Positions 27,525 through 36,998 of a stretch of DNA of 64,000 nucleotides are shown one piece after another. The DNA lies in contig JAIUNJ010000006.1 of the NCBI GenBank assembly GCA_020161855.1, positions 111,127-175,126 of the forward strand. The letters are read 5' to 3'. The position numbers were made by a program, and so were the translations under genes. The notes below the pieces were generated by a model, which worked only from the letters and a program-made list of their open reading frames with translations, was not told the DNA's origin and did not search any database. The DNA comes from Pseudomonadota bacterium. GTDB taxonomy: Bacteria > Pseudomonadota > Alphaproteobacteria > Rhizobiales > Aestuariivirgaceae. Every line of letters begins with the position of its first letter. Position 1 is the first letter of the stretch.

Positions 27525-29843
27525 ATGCTGGAAAACCTCATCAAGGCCCTTGAGCTGGCAAATGTGGAAGCACTCGTGGTGCAGCTTCCCGAGGCCATCA
27601 TCACGGACGTGACGCCAGCCTTGCTCGGGTCTTGGAGCTGCCAGCGCAATGACCTCGTCGGAAAGCCCCTGCTCAAGGCGGGAGCCGGAACGATTTCGGC
27701 ACGGCATGTGCAGAGCACCAACGAGAGCGGACCCAAGCAGATCGAGGTAACCTTCACCCATCCGCTCGGCGCTGCCAACCGCTGCGTCTTCCACACGCAG
27801 CCCTGCCAGGAAGGCAACAAGCAGTACTACATCCTGCTCGGTCGCGGCGTGAACGCCGAACAGGCGGAAGCCGGCAAGCGCAACGAGAAGCGCCTGAATC
27901 TTGCCTTGCGTTCTGGCGGCTATGCGCTTTGGGACTACGACTTTGACACCAACGAGACATATAACTCTCCCGAGATGCAGCAGATCTTCGGCGAGAAGGT
28001 CGGTGACGCGGTCCTGAACTTCAAAACCTTCAACGACCTGATCCACCCGGAAGACCGCGACAAGACTCTCGACGAGAAGATCCGCAAGGCGCCATTCGGA
28101 ACCGACATGTTCCAGACGCGCTACCGTGTGCGCACCGTATCCGGCAGCTACACCTGGGTTGAATCGCTGGCCGGTGTCGTTCGGGATCCAGTGACGGGAA
28201 AACCCAGCAAGGCCATCGGCCTGTGCCGCAACATCGACGACCAGATGGTGGCGCTGGAGCGCCTCAAGAATTCTGAAAAGAACTTCCGCCGCACACAGGC
28301 TGCGGCAAAGCTCGGCAGCTTTTCGCTGCGCCTTGATTCCAACGTCTCACGCCTGAGCGCCGAGATGGCCACTTTGATCGGCATGGCCGATGCCATGGTG
28401 CATCCAACGCTGCCGACCTTCATCAACATGATTGAACCCGGCGACCGCGAGCGCTTCAACGAGGCGCTGGAATTCGCCAAGCTCGGGCGGCAGATCAAGA
28501 ACCTCGAGATCGCCGTCAAGACCAAGCAGGGCGAACTCGCCCATTTCGAAGTTTCGATCGAACCTGACCGCAACGAGCACGGCCAGATCGTCAGCATCTT
28601 CGGTTGCTGCCAGAGCGTAACCGAACGCAAGTCCCTGGAGCGGCGCTTTCACCAGGCACAGAAGATGGAGGCCGTCGGCCAGCTCACGGGCGGCATCGCC
28701 CACGACTTCAACAATCTCCTGATGGTCGTGATGGGCAACCTGCAGCTTGTCGAGCAGCTTGTGCGCAACGACGAACGTGCCGGGAAGCGCATCCGCGCCG
28801 CCATCGAAGCCGCCGAGAAGGGTTCCGATCTCACCCGCCGCATGCTCGCCTTCTCGCGCCAGGGCACGCTTCAGAACAAGGAAGTTCTGGTCAACGATCT
28901 GGTCTTCTCCATGGAAGACATGCTGAAGCAGGCACTCACAGCCGTCGTCCGCCTGCAGATCATGCCAGGCAGCAACGTCTGGCCCGTCAAGGTCGACAAG
29001 ACCATGCTTGAGACGGCCATTCTCAACCTGGCCATCAATGCCCGCGACGCCATGAAGCCCAAGGGCGGCAACCTGGTGATCGAAACCAGCAACCGCGTTC
29101 TCGATAACAAGTACTGCACGACCCACGAAGACGTCGCCCCCGGCGATTACGTGGAAATCGCCGTGACCGACACGGGCTGCGGCATCGCACCCGAAAACAT
29201 TGAAAAGGTCTTCCAGCCCTTCTTCACGACAAAGGCGCCGGAGGCAGGTTCCGGTCTCGGGCTCTCGATGATCTATGGTTTCGTCAAGCAATCGAACGGC
29301 CACATCAAGCTCTACTCGGAAGTGGGCCACGGCACGACGGTGAAGATCTACCTGCCGCGCCTCAGCGAGGCCGCAAAGGACAAGGGCGCCACAGGCCCTG
29401 TCGAGCTTCAGGCCCATCTGCGCCGCGAACTTGGCTCCATGCCCTCGCTTGCAGCGCAGCCGGCCATGGAGGCTCGGAAGCCGCTCGTCCTCGTCGTCGA
29501 GGATAATGCCTCGGTACGTGACGTCGCTGCAGCGATGATCGAGGAAATGGGTTTCGAGGTGCTCACCGCCTCCAACGGCCATGAGGGCCTGAAGGCCATC
29601 GAGGAACGCAAGGACATCGATCTCGTGCTTTCCGACGTCATCATGGCGGGTGGCATGAACGGCCCCGAACTCGCCAGCAAGGGCATCAAGCTCCGGCCGG
29701 ACCTGAAAGTGCTCTTCATGTCGGGCTATGCGCCGGGCTCCGTGCGCCAGATGCAGGACCTGCCCGACACCATCGACCTTGTGAATAAGCCCTTCACACG
29801 CAGCGACCTCACCGAAAAGGTGAGAAAGGCGCTGGCAGCCTAG
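27525..29843 (+). CDS. Hybrid sensor histidine kinase, PAS-HisKA-HATPase-REC
   Basis: A 772-residue cytosolic hybrid kinase without membrane segments. Two or three PAS-like regions (about 1-110, 125-240, 255-370), then the H-box GGIAHDFNNLLMVVMGNLQ, N-box NLAINARDAM, G1 TDTGCGIAPENIEKVFQPFF, G2 SGLGLSMIYGF, and a C-terminal receiver (VLVVEDNASVRD... LVLSDVIMAGG with its phospho-acceptor Asp). The HDFNN-type H-box is the subgroup common in Rhizobiales. No cognate regulator is adjacent; the input is unknown. Confidence 0.92.
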   Translation: MLENLIKALELANVEALVVQLPEAIITDVTPALLGSWSCQRNDLVGKPLLKAGAGTISARHVQSTNESGPKQIEVTFTHPLGAANRCVFHTQPCQEGNKQYYILLGRGVNAEQAEAGKRNEKRLNLALRSGGYALWDYDFDTNETYNSPEMQQIFGEKVGDAVLNFKTFNDLIHPEDRDKTLDEKIRKAPFGTDMFQTRYRVRTVSGSYTWVESLAGVVRDPVTGKPSKAIGLCRNIDDQMVALERLKNSEKNFRRTQAAAKLGSFSLRLDSNVSRLSAEMATLIGMADAMVHPTLPTFINMIEPGDRERFNEALEFAKLGRQIKNLEIAVKTKQGELAHFEVSIEPDRNEHGQIVSIFGCCQSVTERKSLERRFHQAQKMEAVGQLTGGIAHDFNNLLMVVMGNLQLVEQLVRNDERAGKRIRAAIEAAEKGSDLTRRMLAFSRQGTLQNKEVLVNDLVFSMEDMLKQALTAVVRLQIMPGSNVWPVKVDKTMLETAILNLAINARDAMKPKGGNLVIETSNRVLDNKYCTTHEDVAPGDYVEIAVTDTGCGIAPENIEKVFQPFFTTKAPEAGSGLGLSMIYGFVKQSNGHIKLYSEVGHGTTVKIYLPRLSEAAKDKGATGPVELQAHLRRELGSMPSLAAQPAMEARKPLVLVVEDNASVRDVAAAMIEEMGFEVLTASNGHEGLKAIEERKDIDLVLSDVIMAGGMNGPELASKGIKLRPDLKVLFMSGYAPGSVRQMQDLPDTIDLVNKPFTRSDLTEKVRKALAA

Positions 29844-30604
29844 ATTTCGCTGACCCCACGTGACTTACCGGCAGCCACCAGTTCGGCTGCCCCGGCCCGG
29901 ACCATGGCGAAGGCATCATCGAGCCGCGCCTTGTCCCTGCCCCGCAGCACGAGATTTGTGCAGAAGCCTTGTGGTGACTCGAAGGGGTAAGAACCGATGA
30001 CGATGTCGGGATAGCGGTCCTGTGCGTCCTTCAACGGCTTGGCGATATCGCCTTCGCCACCGAGGAACTGCAGCGTCCGCGAGATCATCGGTTCGCCGCG
30101 CTGCAAGGTCGGCGCGATCTGATCCATCATCGCCTGCATGATCTTCGGAACACCGGCCATCACATGGACATTGCCGATGCGGAAGCCAGGAGCACGCGAC
30201 ACCGGATTGTAGATCAGCGTGCCGCCTTCCGGGATACGGGCCATGCGCATCCGGGCTTCGTTGATCTCGCGGCCGATCTCCCTGAAGTAGTTCTCAAGGA
30301 TCTGCACGGCTTCCGGATGATGCGTGATCGGCACGCCGAAGGCCTTGGCCATGCAATCAGCGGTGATGTCGTCATGCGTGGGGCCGATGCCGCCGGTGGT
30401 GAACACATAGGTGTATTTCGCCCGCAAGGCATTGACCGCCTCGACAATGGCACCCTCGTCGTCGGCCACGACACGCGCCTCCAGCAGGTCGATGCCGATG
30501 GCGTTCAGATAATCGGCGATGTAACCGAGGTTCTTGTCCTTGGTGCGGCCGGAGAGAATTTCATTGCCGATCAGGAGAACGGCGGCGGTCGGGGCTGTGG
30601 TCAT
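29840..30604 (-). CDS. CinA-like molybdopterin-binding domain protein
   Basis: A 254-residue protein matching the N-terminal (COG1058) half of CinA. Start at 30604 (MTTAPTAAVLLIGNEILSGRTKD) is preferred because the longer frame runs into the divergent sfsA. TTGGIGPTHDDITADCMAKAFG is the MoCF-binding motif. The C-terminal deamidase half of CinA is absent, usual for this family in Alphaproteobacteria. Stop overlaps that of the histidine kinase by 4 bases. Confidence 0.88.
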   Translation of the reverse strand: MTTAPTAAVLLIGNEILSGRTKDKNLGYIADYLNAIGIDLLEARVVADDEGAIVEAVNALRAKYTYVFTTGGIGPTHDDITADCMAKAFGVPITHHPEAVQILENYFREIGREINEARMRMARIPEGGTLIYNPVSRAPGFRIGNVHVMAGVPKIMQAMMDQIAPTLQRGEPMISRTLQFLGGEGDIAKPLKDAQDRYPDIVIGSYPFESPQGFCTNLVLRGRDKARLDDAFAMVRAGAAELVAAGKSRGVSEI

Positions 30605-30657
30605 GGCTGTCTCAATCCGGCTGGACTTGTGACACCCGCCATGGTCTCTGTCAAAAC

Positions 30658-31365
30658 ATGAGATTTCAAAGGTCCCTTGAGCCTGCAACGCTGCTCAAGC
30701 GATACAAGCGCTTCCTGGCCGATGTCAGGCTGGGCGATGGCAGCCTTGCCATCGCTACCTGCCCCAACACCGGTTCCATGCTCGGCCTCACAGACCCTGG
30801 CTCCACCATCTACCTCTCACGGTCCGACAAGCCCTCCCGGAAATATGCCCTGACCTGGCACCTGACGGACAAGGCAGGTGTCGGTCTCGTCGGCATCGAC
30901 ACCGGGTTGCCGAACCGGCTTGTTGAGGAAGCCATCGGGGCGGGGCAGTTGCCGGCGCTGGCGGGCTACGGCGGCCTGCGCCGCGAGGTCAAATATGGCA
31001 GCAACAGCCGGATTGATCTTCTGCTCCAGGGAGAAGGCCGTCCGGACTGCTATGTAGAAGTGAAGAACGTGACGCTGCTGCGGCAGCCGGGCCTTGCCGA
31101 ATTCCCCGACTGTGTGACGGAGCGCGGCACGAAGCATCTCAACGAACTGGCGCACATGGTCCAGGCGGGGCACCGGGCCGTCATGGTCTACTGCGTGCAA
31201 TGCGCGAGCCCCGGGCGCTTCACCCTGGCCCGCGACCTTGATCCGGCCTATGCCGACACCTACCTCAAGGCCAGGGCAATCGGGGTTGAAGCCATTGCAT
31301 TGACCTGTCATGTCAGCCCTGACACAATCACCATCAAAGACCAGATCCACATCACCGATCCCTGA
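30658..31365 (+). CDS. sfsA: Sugar fermentation stimulation protein SfsA
   Basis: A 235-residue SfsA. CPNTGSMLGLTDPGS, VKYGSNSRIDLLL and CYVEVKNVTLL contain the conserved acidic residues of a nuclease-like fold; FPDCVTERGTKHL follows. Real function is unsettled; it binds DNA. First gene of sfsA-map-radC, 11 bp before map. Confidence 0.95.
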   Translation: MRFQRSLEPATLLKRYKRFLADVRLGDGSLAIATCPNTGSMLGLTDPGSTIYLSRSDKPSRKYALTWHLTDKAGVGLVGIDTGLPNRLVEEAIGAGQLPALAGYGGLRREVKYGSNSRIDLLLQGEGRPDCYVEVKNVTLLRQPGLAEFPDCVTERGTKHLNELAHMVQAGHRAVMVYCVQCASPGRFTLARDLDPAYADTYLKARAIGVEAIALTCHVSPDTITIKDQIHITDP

Positions 31366-31376
31366 ACGCGAGCCGC

Positions 31377-32183
31377 ATGAGCACCAGAACCGAAAGCCAG
31401 CCCATCATCCGGATTCACAAGCCGGCCGATTTCGAGTGCATGCGCAAGGCAGGGCAGCTGACGGCGACACTTCTCGATGAACTGGTGCTGGCAGCCAAGC
31501 CCGGCGTGACGACGGCGGCCCTCGACAAACTGTGCGTGGAATTCGCCCGTGACCACAAGGCCATTCCCGCCACCATCGGCTACCGCGGCTACAAATATGC
31601 CCTCTGCACCTCGATCAATCATGTGGTCTGCCATGGCATGCCCAATGACAAGCCGCTGCTCGATGGCGACATCGTCAACATCGATGTGACACTCATCGTC
31701 GATGGCTGGTACGGCGACTCGAGCCGCATGGTGAATGTCGGCGAAGTCTCGCGCAAGGCCGAGCGCCTCGTCGAGGTGACCTATGAATGCCTGATGCGAG
31801 GCATCGCTGCGGTGAAGCCCGGAGGTAGGCTTGGCGACATCGGCCATGCCATCCAGTCCTTCGCCGAAGCCGAACGCTGCTCGGTGGTGCGCGACTTCTG
31901 TGGCCATGGCCTCGGCCAGGTGTTCCATGACCATCCCAATGTGCTGCATTATGGCCGGCCCGGCGAGGGCGTTCAGCTCAAGCCCGGCATGTTCTTCACG
32001 ATCGAACCCATGATCAATCTCGGCAAGCCGCATGTGAAGGTACTGGCTGATGGCTGGACCGCGGTGACGCGCGACCGTTCGCTTTCGGCGCAGTTCGAGC
32101 ACACGGTTGCTGTGACCGAGACCGGCTGCGAGGTCTTCACCTATTCGCCCAAGGGCCTGCACTGCCCGCCCTATCCGGCCTGA
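31377..32183 (+). CDS. map: Type I methionine aminopeptidase
   Basis: A 268-residue pita-bread-fold peptidase that removes the initiator Met. Metal ligands are in [38 protein letters not shown] and AQFEHTV. An N-terminal extension of about 18 residues precedes the core. Middle gene of sfsA-map-radC. Confidence 0.97.
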   Translation: MSTRTESQPIIRIHKPADFECMRKAGQLTATLLDELVLAAKPGVTTAALDKLCVEFARDHKAIPATIGYRGYKYALCTSINHVVCHGMPNDKPLLDGDIVNIDVTLIVDGWYGDSSRMVNVGEVSRKAERLVEVTYECLMRGIAAVKPGGRLGDIGHAIQSFAEAERCSVVRDFCGHGLGQVFHDHPNVLHYGRPGEGVQLKPGMFFTIEPMINLGKPHVKVLADGWTAVTRDRSLSAQFEHTVAVTETGCEVFTYSPKGLHCPPYPA

Positions 32184-32187
32184 GGCC

Positions 32188-32904
32188 ATGGCGGCGAAGG
32201 GCGGCAGCAAACCCGGCTTCGACGATGCCGCGCCGCCCGACTATCTCGGACACCGCGACCGCCTGCGTGAGCGCTTTCTGGAAGGCGGTGCCGCTGCCCT
32301 CCCCGACTATGAACTTCTCGAACTGGTGCTCTTCCGCTCCATCCCCCGGACAGACACCAAACCGCTGGCCAAGGCACTAATCGCCCGCTTCGGCAGTTTC
32401 GCCGAGGTCCTCGCCGCCAGCCGCGAGCGCCTGCTGGAGGTCAAGGGCGTTGGTGATGTGGTGGCAACCGACCTCAAGCTGATCGAAGCCGCAAGCCTGC
32501 GGCTGGCCAGGGGCGCGGTCGTGCAGCGACCGCTCCTCGGCAACTGGCAGGCGATGCTCGACTATTGCCGGGCCGCCATGGCCTTCGCCGAGCGCGAGCA
32601 GTTCCGCATCCTCTTCCTCGACAAGAAGAACCAGCTCATCGCCGATGAAGTCCAGCAGGAGGGCACGGTCGATCACACCCCGGTCTATATCCGCGAGGTG
32701 ATCAAGCGGGCGCTGGAACTGGCGTCGACGGCCATCATTCTCGTCCATAACCACCCCTCCGGCGATCCCACGCCGTCCATGGCCGACATCGACATGACCA
32801 AGAAGATCGTCAGCGCCGGGGAAAAGCTCGGCGTCATGGTCCATGACCACATCATCATCGGCCGCAAGGGCCACACGAGCTTCCGCAGCCTCGGCCTCAT
32901 CTGA
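32188..32904 (+). CDS. radC: DNA repair protein RadC (JAMM/MPN domain)
   Basis: A 238-residue protein: UPF0758 N-terminal helix-hairpin-helix part ([21 protein letters not shown]) and C-terminal JAMM domain with the zinc motif [16 protein letters not shown] and upstream Glu in QQEGTVD. Direct role in repair is doubtful for the family. Last gene of the operon, 4 bp after map. Confidence 0.95.
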   Translation: MAAKGGSKPGFDDAAPPDYLGHRDRLRERFLEGGAAALPDYELLELVLFRSIPRTDTKPLAKALIARFGSFAEVLAASRERLLEVKGVGDVVATDLKLIEAASLRLARGAVVQRPLLGNWQAMLDYCRAAMAFAEREQFRILFLDKKNQLIADEVQQEGTVDHTPVYIREVIKRALELASTAIILVHNHPSGDPTPSMADIDMTKKIVSAGEKLGVMVHDHIIIGRKGHTSFRSLGLI

Positions 32905-32912
32905 GAATCTTC

Positions 32913-32942
32913 TTGACTATTTCCTATGAATGGATTATAGTC
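32913..32942 (+). promoter_or_regulatory. Strong sigma70-like promoter with operator-like repeat, no clear gene downstream
   Basis: TTGACT (32913-32918), 17-bp spacer, TATAGT (32936-32941). The 6-bp inverted repeat GACTAT (32915-32920)/ATAGTC (32937-32942) covers both boxes. Downstream only a 19-codon frame (32954-33013) exists before the convergent MocA-like gene at 33070, so it may drive a small RNA or leader peptide. Confidence 0.5.
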
Positions 32943-33039
32943 CTTTTCAGATCATGGAGAAATCCATGGTCCGGCTGATTGACATTGTGAAACGGTCTTT
33001 GGGACAGACCTGAAAAAGCCCCGGCGGAATCCCGTCATA

Positions 33040-33057
33040 CGGCGCAGCCATGCGCCG
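33040..33057. repeat. GC-rich hairpin between radC and the MocA-like gene
   Basis: CGGCGC (33040-33045) and GCGCCG (33052-33057) around a 6-base loop. No T tract follows on either strand, so I do not call it a terminator. Confidence 0.35.
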
Positions 33058-33069
33058 AAGTGATGGCCG

Positions 33070-34677
33070 TCACAGGCGGCGCAGTTCCTCCAGCGCTTCC
33101 GGCGTGTCGGCATCGCGCAACACGGAATCGCTGCCAGCCTCGATCTCGACAGCTTCCGCCTTGAGGGAGGCAATGAGCGTGCGAGCCCCCCGGTCGCCGT
33201 CAAGGCCGGTGAGCTTCCCGAAATGCTCCGCCCCCCAGAGCACCGGATTGCCGAACTGCCCATGGAAGGTGGGAACGACAATGCTGCGCTGCTCGACGGG
33301 ATTGTAGGCGGCAATGAGCCGGTCAAGGAGCTGGGCCCTGACCAGCGGCATGTCGCCCAGATGGATCACCACACAATCGGCCTTGCCAGCCACGGCGGCA
33401 ACACCAGCGCGGATCGAACTGGAAAGGCCCTCGGCGAAGTGCGGGTTGGGAACGATACGAAGCTTGAGCCCGGCAAGCGCTGCCGCAACGTCATCGCCCC
33501 GATGGCCGGTGACCACGACAACTTCATCCGCCGATGAGGCCAAGGCCTCGGTGACCGTGGCGCGGATCATGGGCTGGCCATGAAAATCCGCCAGCATCTT
33601 CGGCGCTCCCATGCGCGACGAGGTGCCGGCTGCAAGTACCACCACGGCGACACGCGGCGCCGACGGTATCTCGCCCTGCCCGGCGCGGGGCGTGGGCCGC
33701 GAGGGAATCTCCGCAAGAAGCCCCCCCAATCCCATGTCCATCAGATCCTCTGCGGAAACAGGCAGGCCCGCGACGAGGCGTTCGAGGACCCAGTCGAAAC
33801 CATTGACCTTGGGCGAGCGGGCGCAGGAAGGAACGCCGACAACGGGCGTCTCGCCGATGCGGCCCAGCATGAGCAGATTGCCCGGATCGACCGGCATGCC
33901 GAGATGCAGCACTTGCCCGCCGGCCCCCGTCACCGCCGCCGGGATCACATCGGCACGATCGACGATGGCCGAGGCACCGAAGACAAGAATGGGATCGAGG
34001 CCGCCAGCCTTCATCTCCGCCACGGCTGCGCGGACATCATCCTCCTGATGCGGGCATACAACAACCTTGCCAAGGCTTGCCCCCAGATCAACCAGGCGCT
34101 CGCGGATGGCACCCTCTGACTTGGCGACCAGTGCGGGCTTGGTCTGCGGCAGTTGGGTGATCACAAGGCCGGCACGCTTGGGTGCAAAGGCAGCGACCTT
34201 CAGCAACGGCTCCGGGCCGATGATGGCCAGTGCTTCTTCCAGGACCGCGCGGGGCACGGCGAAGGGAATGACGTTGATGGTGGCCACCATCTGGCGTGGC
34301 GAAACACGGGAATGATTGGGCAGCATGGCGAGCGTCAGGCTTTCATGCAGGCGGTTGACGGCGCGGACACGCGCCTCGTCAATCACCAGAAGGCCCGGCG
34401 CCGAACTGTAGAGGTTGGCGCGGCCGGTGAAGGCCTCCTGCGGCCGGGCACCCGCCCCGCAGGCGGCAAGCGATACGCGACGCGCCGCCTCGTCTTCCGG
34501 CACGTCATCGGCGCCCAGGCGCGCTGCGATAATGCTGGCAACACCCGCTTCCCTCAATGCGGCCACATCCTCAGCCGACAGCACGCGGCCCTTCTTGAAC
34601 ATGCCGCCCGCATGTTTCGTGCCGTGCGCAAGGATGGCGCCGACGGCCTCGTCGATAGCTGTGGGACCGAAGATCAT
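33070..34677 (-). CDS. Molybdopterin-binding/NTP transferase fusion (MocA-like)
   Basis: A 535-residue fusion. The N-terminal about 340 residues form a molybdopterin-binding part; the C-terminal about 195 are a nucleotidyltransferase with VVVLAAGTSSRMGAPKML and LGDMPLV. This matches cytidylyl or guanylyl transferases that mature the cofactor of xanthine-dehydrogenase-type enzymes. It is the last gene of the cox maturation block and likely makes the MCD cofactor for CoxL. Confidence 0.87.
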   Translation of the reverse strand: MIFGPTAIDEAVGAILAHGTKHAGGMFKKGRVLSAEDVAALREAGVASIIAARLGADDVPEDEAARRVSLAACGAGARPQEAFTGRANLYSSAPGLLVIDEARVRAVNRLHESLTLAMLPNHSRVSPRQMVATINVIPFAVPRAVLEEALAIIGPEPLLKVAAFAPKRAGLVITQLPQTKPALVAKSEGAIRERLVDLGASLGKVVVCPHQEDDVRAAVAEMKAGGLDPILVFGASAIVDRADVIPAAVTGAGGQVLHLGMPVDPGNLLMLGRIGETPVVGVPSCARSPKVNGFDWVLERLVAGLPVSAEDLMDMGLGGLLAEIPSRPTPRAGQGEIPSAPRVAVVVLAAGTSSRMGAPKMLADFHGQPMIRATVTEALASSADEVVVVTGHRGDDVAAALAGLKLRIVPNPHFAEGLSSSIRAGVAAVAGKADCVVIHLGDMPLVRAQLLDRLIAAYNPVEQRSIVVPTFHGQFGNPVLWGAEHFGKLTGLDGDRGARTLIASLKAEAVEIEAGSDSVLRDADTPEALEELRRL

Positions 34678-34696
34678 GGCTGCGGGGCTGCGGCCA

Positions 34697-35374
34697 TCAC
34701 CCGAGCCTCAGGGCTCTGGTCATTTCGGCAAGGATCGACACGGCGATCTCGGGCGCACCAACGGCACCGATAGGAAGGCCGATGGGACCATTGATGCGCG
34801 ACAGCTGATTGTCGCTGAAGCCCGCGGCCCTGAGGCGGTCAAGGCGCGCGGCCTGTGTCTTCTTCGAGCCGAGCGCGCCGATGTAGAAAACATCGGACTT
34901 CAGCGCCAGATCCAGCGCCGGATCGTCGATCTTTGGATCATGTGTGAGCGCGATGAAGGCCGTGCGCTGGTCGAGGCCGATCTTGGGAATGATCTCGTCC
35001 GGCCATTCGGCGTGAAGATGGATGTCGGGGAAGCGTGCGCCCGTGGCAAAAGCGCCGCGCGGATCGACCACCCAGATGTCGTAACCGACGGCGCGGGCCA
35101 TGGGGATCAGTGCCTGGGCGATGAGCACGGCGCCTGTTACGACCAGGCGGAGCGGCGGATTGTGAACGGTGACAAAGACCTCACCCTTCTCAGTCTGCTC
35201 CACGCCTGACTTGTCGAAGCGGAAGGCCTTGTCGAGAATGGCCGCAAGCTCATCATCGGCCGCAGCCTCGCGGGCGACGATGCGCTGCTGGCCCGAGGCA
35301 AGATCGGTGATGACAGCAACGGGACGGCGCGCAGCGCGGGCAGCAAGAACCTCGGCCAGAAGTGCGGGAGTCAT
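34697..35374 (-). CDS. XdhC/CoxF Rossmann domain protein
   Basis: A 225-residue protein with the C-terminal XdhC domain (VVTGAVLIAQALIPMARAVGYDIWVVDPRGAFA, then ALTHDPKIDDPAL and YIGALGSKKTQAARLDRLRAAG). XdhC-type proteins bind the molybdenum cofactor and pass it to the hydroxylase after sulfuration. Here the N-terminal XdhC_CoxI domain is a separate gene just upstream, so the chaperone is split. Confidence 0.88.
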   Translation of the reverse strand: MTPALLAEVLAARAARRPVAVITDLASGQQRIVAREAAADDELAAILDKAFRFDKSGVEQTEKGEVFVTVHNPPLRLVVTGAVLIAQALIPMARAVGYDIWVVDPRGAFATGARFPDIHLHAEWPDEIIPKIGLDQRTAFIALTHDPKIDDPALDLALKSDVFYIGALGSKKTQAARLDRLRAAGFSDNQLSRINGPIGLPIGAVGAPEIAVSILAEMTRALRLG

Positions 35375-35429
35375 CGAATCCGGTCTTTCCGCCCCGGCGG
35401 CAGCACATGCAGGGCTGCGTGACGCAGCT

Positions 35430-35744
35430 TCACTTTACCGCCTCCACCAGGATCCTGATCTTGCCACCGCAGGCAAGGCCGACCTTCCAGGCGGTTTCAT
35501 CGGCAACACCGAAGGACAGGAGCTTATGGCCACCCTGCCCGATCAGATCCATGGCTTCCGTGATGACCGCGCCTTCAACGCAGCCACCGGAAACAGCTCC
35601 TTCAAAATTGCCTTCGGCATCGACCACAAGCTGGCTGCCCACCGGCTGCGGCGCCGAACCCCAGGTTTCAATGACCGTGGCGATGGCGAGCTTGCGGCCT
35701 TCCGCCAGCCACTGGCCTGCCGTTTCAAGCGTGCCGTTCTGCAT
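35430..35744 (-). CDS. XdhC/CoxI N-terminal domain protein
   Basis: A 104-residue protein carrying only the XdhC_CoxI domain: ATVIETWGSAPQPVGSQL, GAVSGGCVEGAVI with the conserved Cys, and GLACGGKIRILVE. It is the missing half of the Rossmann protein 55 bp downstream. Both should act together in cofactor insertion into CoxL. Confidence 0.87.
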   Translation of the reverse strand: MQNGTLETAGQWLAEGRKLAIATVIETWGSAPQPVGSQLVVDAEGNFEGAVSGGCVEGAVITEAMDLIGQGGHKLLSFGVADETAWKVGLACGGKIRILVEAVK

Positions 35745-35759
35745 GATGGCCTCCCTCTC

Positions 35760-36998
35760 TCAGCGCTGCAGCGCCTTGCGCATCCACTTCGCCGGATCAT
35801 GGGCATCCGAACGCTTCTCTGCAAGGGTCCGGGCCAGATCCGACAGGCTGTCGAGGCTGTGAACCGGGCGGAATTCATCGACATGAGGCATCATGGCGCG
35901 GATGCCGCCGGCGCGGGCCTCGAAGCCGGAAAAGCGCAGCAGCGGATTGAGCCAGACGATGCGGCGGGCCGAACGGCGCAGGCGCTTCATCTCCGCGGCG
36001 AGCGAGTCCACGTCCTCCCGGTCGAGGCCGTCGGTCATCAGCAGGACATGGGCGCCCTGCCCCAGCACGCGCCTTGCCCATTTGATGTTGAACTCGCGCA
36101 GGGCCGGGCCGATGCGCGTGCCGCCGGACCAGTCCTTGACGGCGGCGGAAACCTTGGCGAGGGCCTCGTCGATATCCTTGCGCCGCAATTCGCGCGTGAT
36201 GTTGGTCAGCCTGGTGCCGAAGAGGAACACATGTACGCGGTCATGGTCGTTGATCAGCGTGTGCAGGAAATGCAGGAACATGCGCGTGTAGTTCGAGCAG
36301 GAGCCGGAGATATCGCAGAGGATGACGAGCGGCGGCTCGCGCCAGCGCCGCTCCTTGCGGGCGATATCGACAACCTGCCCGCCCGCACGGATGACACCGC
36401 GCAGGGTGCGCCGCATGTCGATGCGGCGGCCGGCATGGGCAGCCCGGTAACGCCGCGTCGGCACCTCGATGCGGTTCAGCCTGATGCGGCGCAGGGCCTG
36501 GCGCGCCTCGGCCTGCTCCTCCAGCGTCATCTGCTCGAAATCCTTGGCGCGGAGGATCTCGCTGGCCGACGCGGTGAACGAGGCATCAACCTCCAGTTCC
36601 TCCTGGCGCTGGCGGCTCTGCACTTCCGCCTTCTCGAACATCGCCTCGGCGAGGCGGCGAAAGCCCGCCTGCTTGCGGTTCTCGTGCGGCTTGCGGGCGA
36701 TCTGCTGATACATGAGCTGCATCAGCTGCTGCAGCATCTTGGGCTTCTTCCAGAAGACATGGAAAGCCTGATCGAAAATCTCGCGCTGCTCGCGGCGCTT
36801 CACGAAGACGGCGTGGAGTGTCCAGTAGAAATCGGCACGGCGCAACAGCGGCCCGGCACGCACCGCATCGAGTGCATCAAGCACAGCACCCGGCCCCACC
36901 GGTATACCTGCCTCGCGCAGCACACGGGCAAAATGCATGATGTTCTCGGCGAGCTTGCCGGAGGGCGGCAGCGTCGACTGTGCCGCGCCGCCAGGCAT
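35760..36998 (-). CDS. coxE: VWA domain protein CoxE
   Basis: A 412-residue protein with a von Willebrand factor A domain whose MIDAS motif is CDISGSCSNY, preceded by a long basic helical part. CoxE works with the AAA+ CoxD to mature the [CuSMoO2] site in CO dehydrogenase. I used the ATG at 36998, which overlaps the coxD stop by one base (TGATG), instead of the longer frame that would run into coxD. Confidence 0.88.
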   Translation of the reverse strand: MPGGAAQSTLPPSGKLAENIMHFARVLREAGIPVGPGAVLDALDAVRAGPLLRRADFYWTLHAVFVKRREQREIFDQAFHVFWKKPKMLQQLMQLMYQQIARKPHENRKQAGFRRLAEAMFEKAEVQSRQRQEELEVDASFTASASEILRAKDFEQMTLEEQAEARQALRRIRLNRIEVPTRRYRAAHAGRRIDMRRTLRGVIRAGGQVVDIARKERRWREPPLVILCDISGSCSNYTRMFLHFLHTLINDHDRVHVFLFGTRLTNITRELRRKDIDEALAKVSAAVKDWSGGTRIGPALREFNIKWARRVLGQGAHVLLMTDGLDREDVDSLAAEMKRLRRSARRIVWLNPLLRFSGFEARAGGIRAMMPHVDEFRPVHSLDSLSDLARTLAEKRSDAHDPAKWMRKALQR

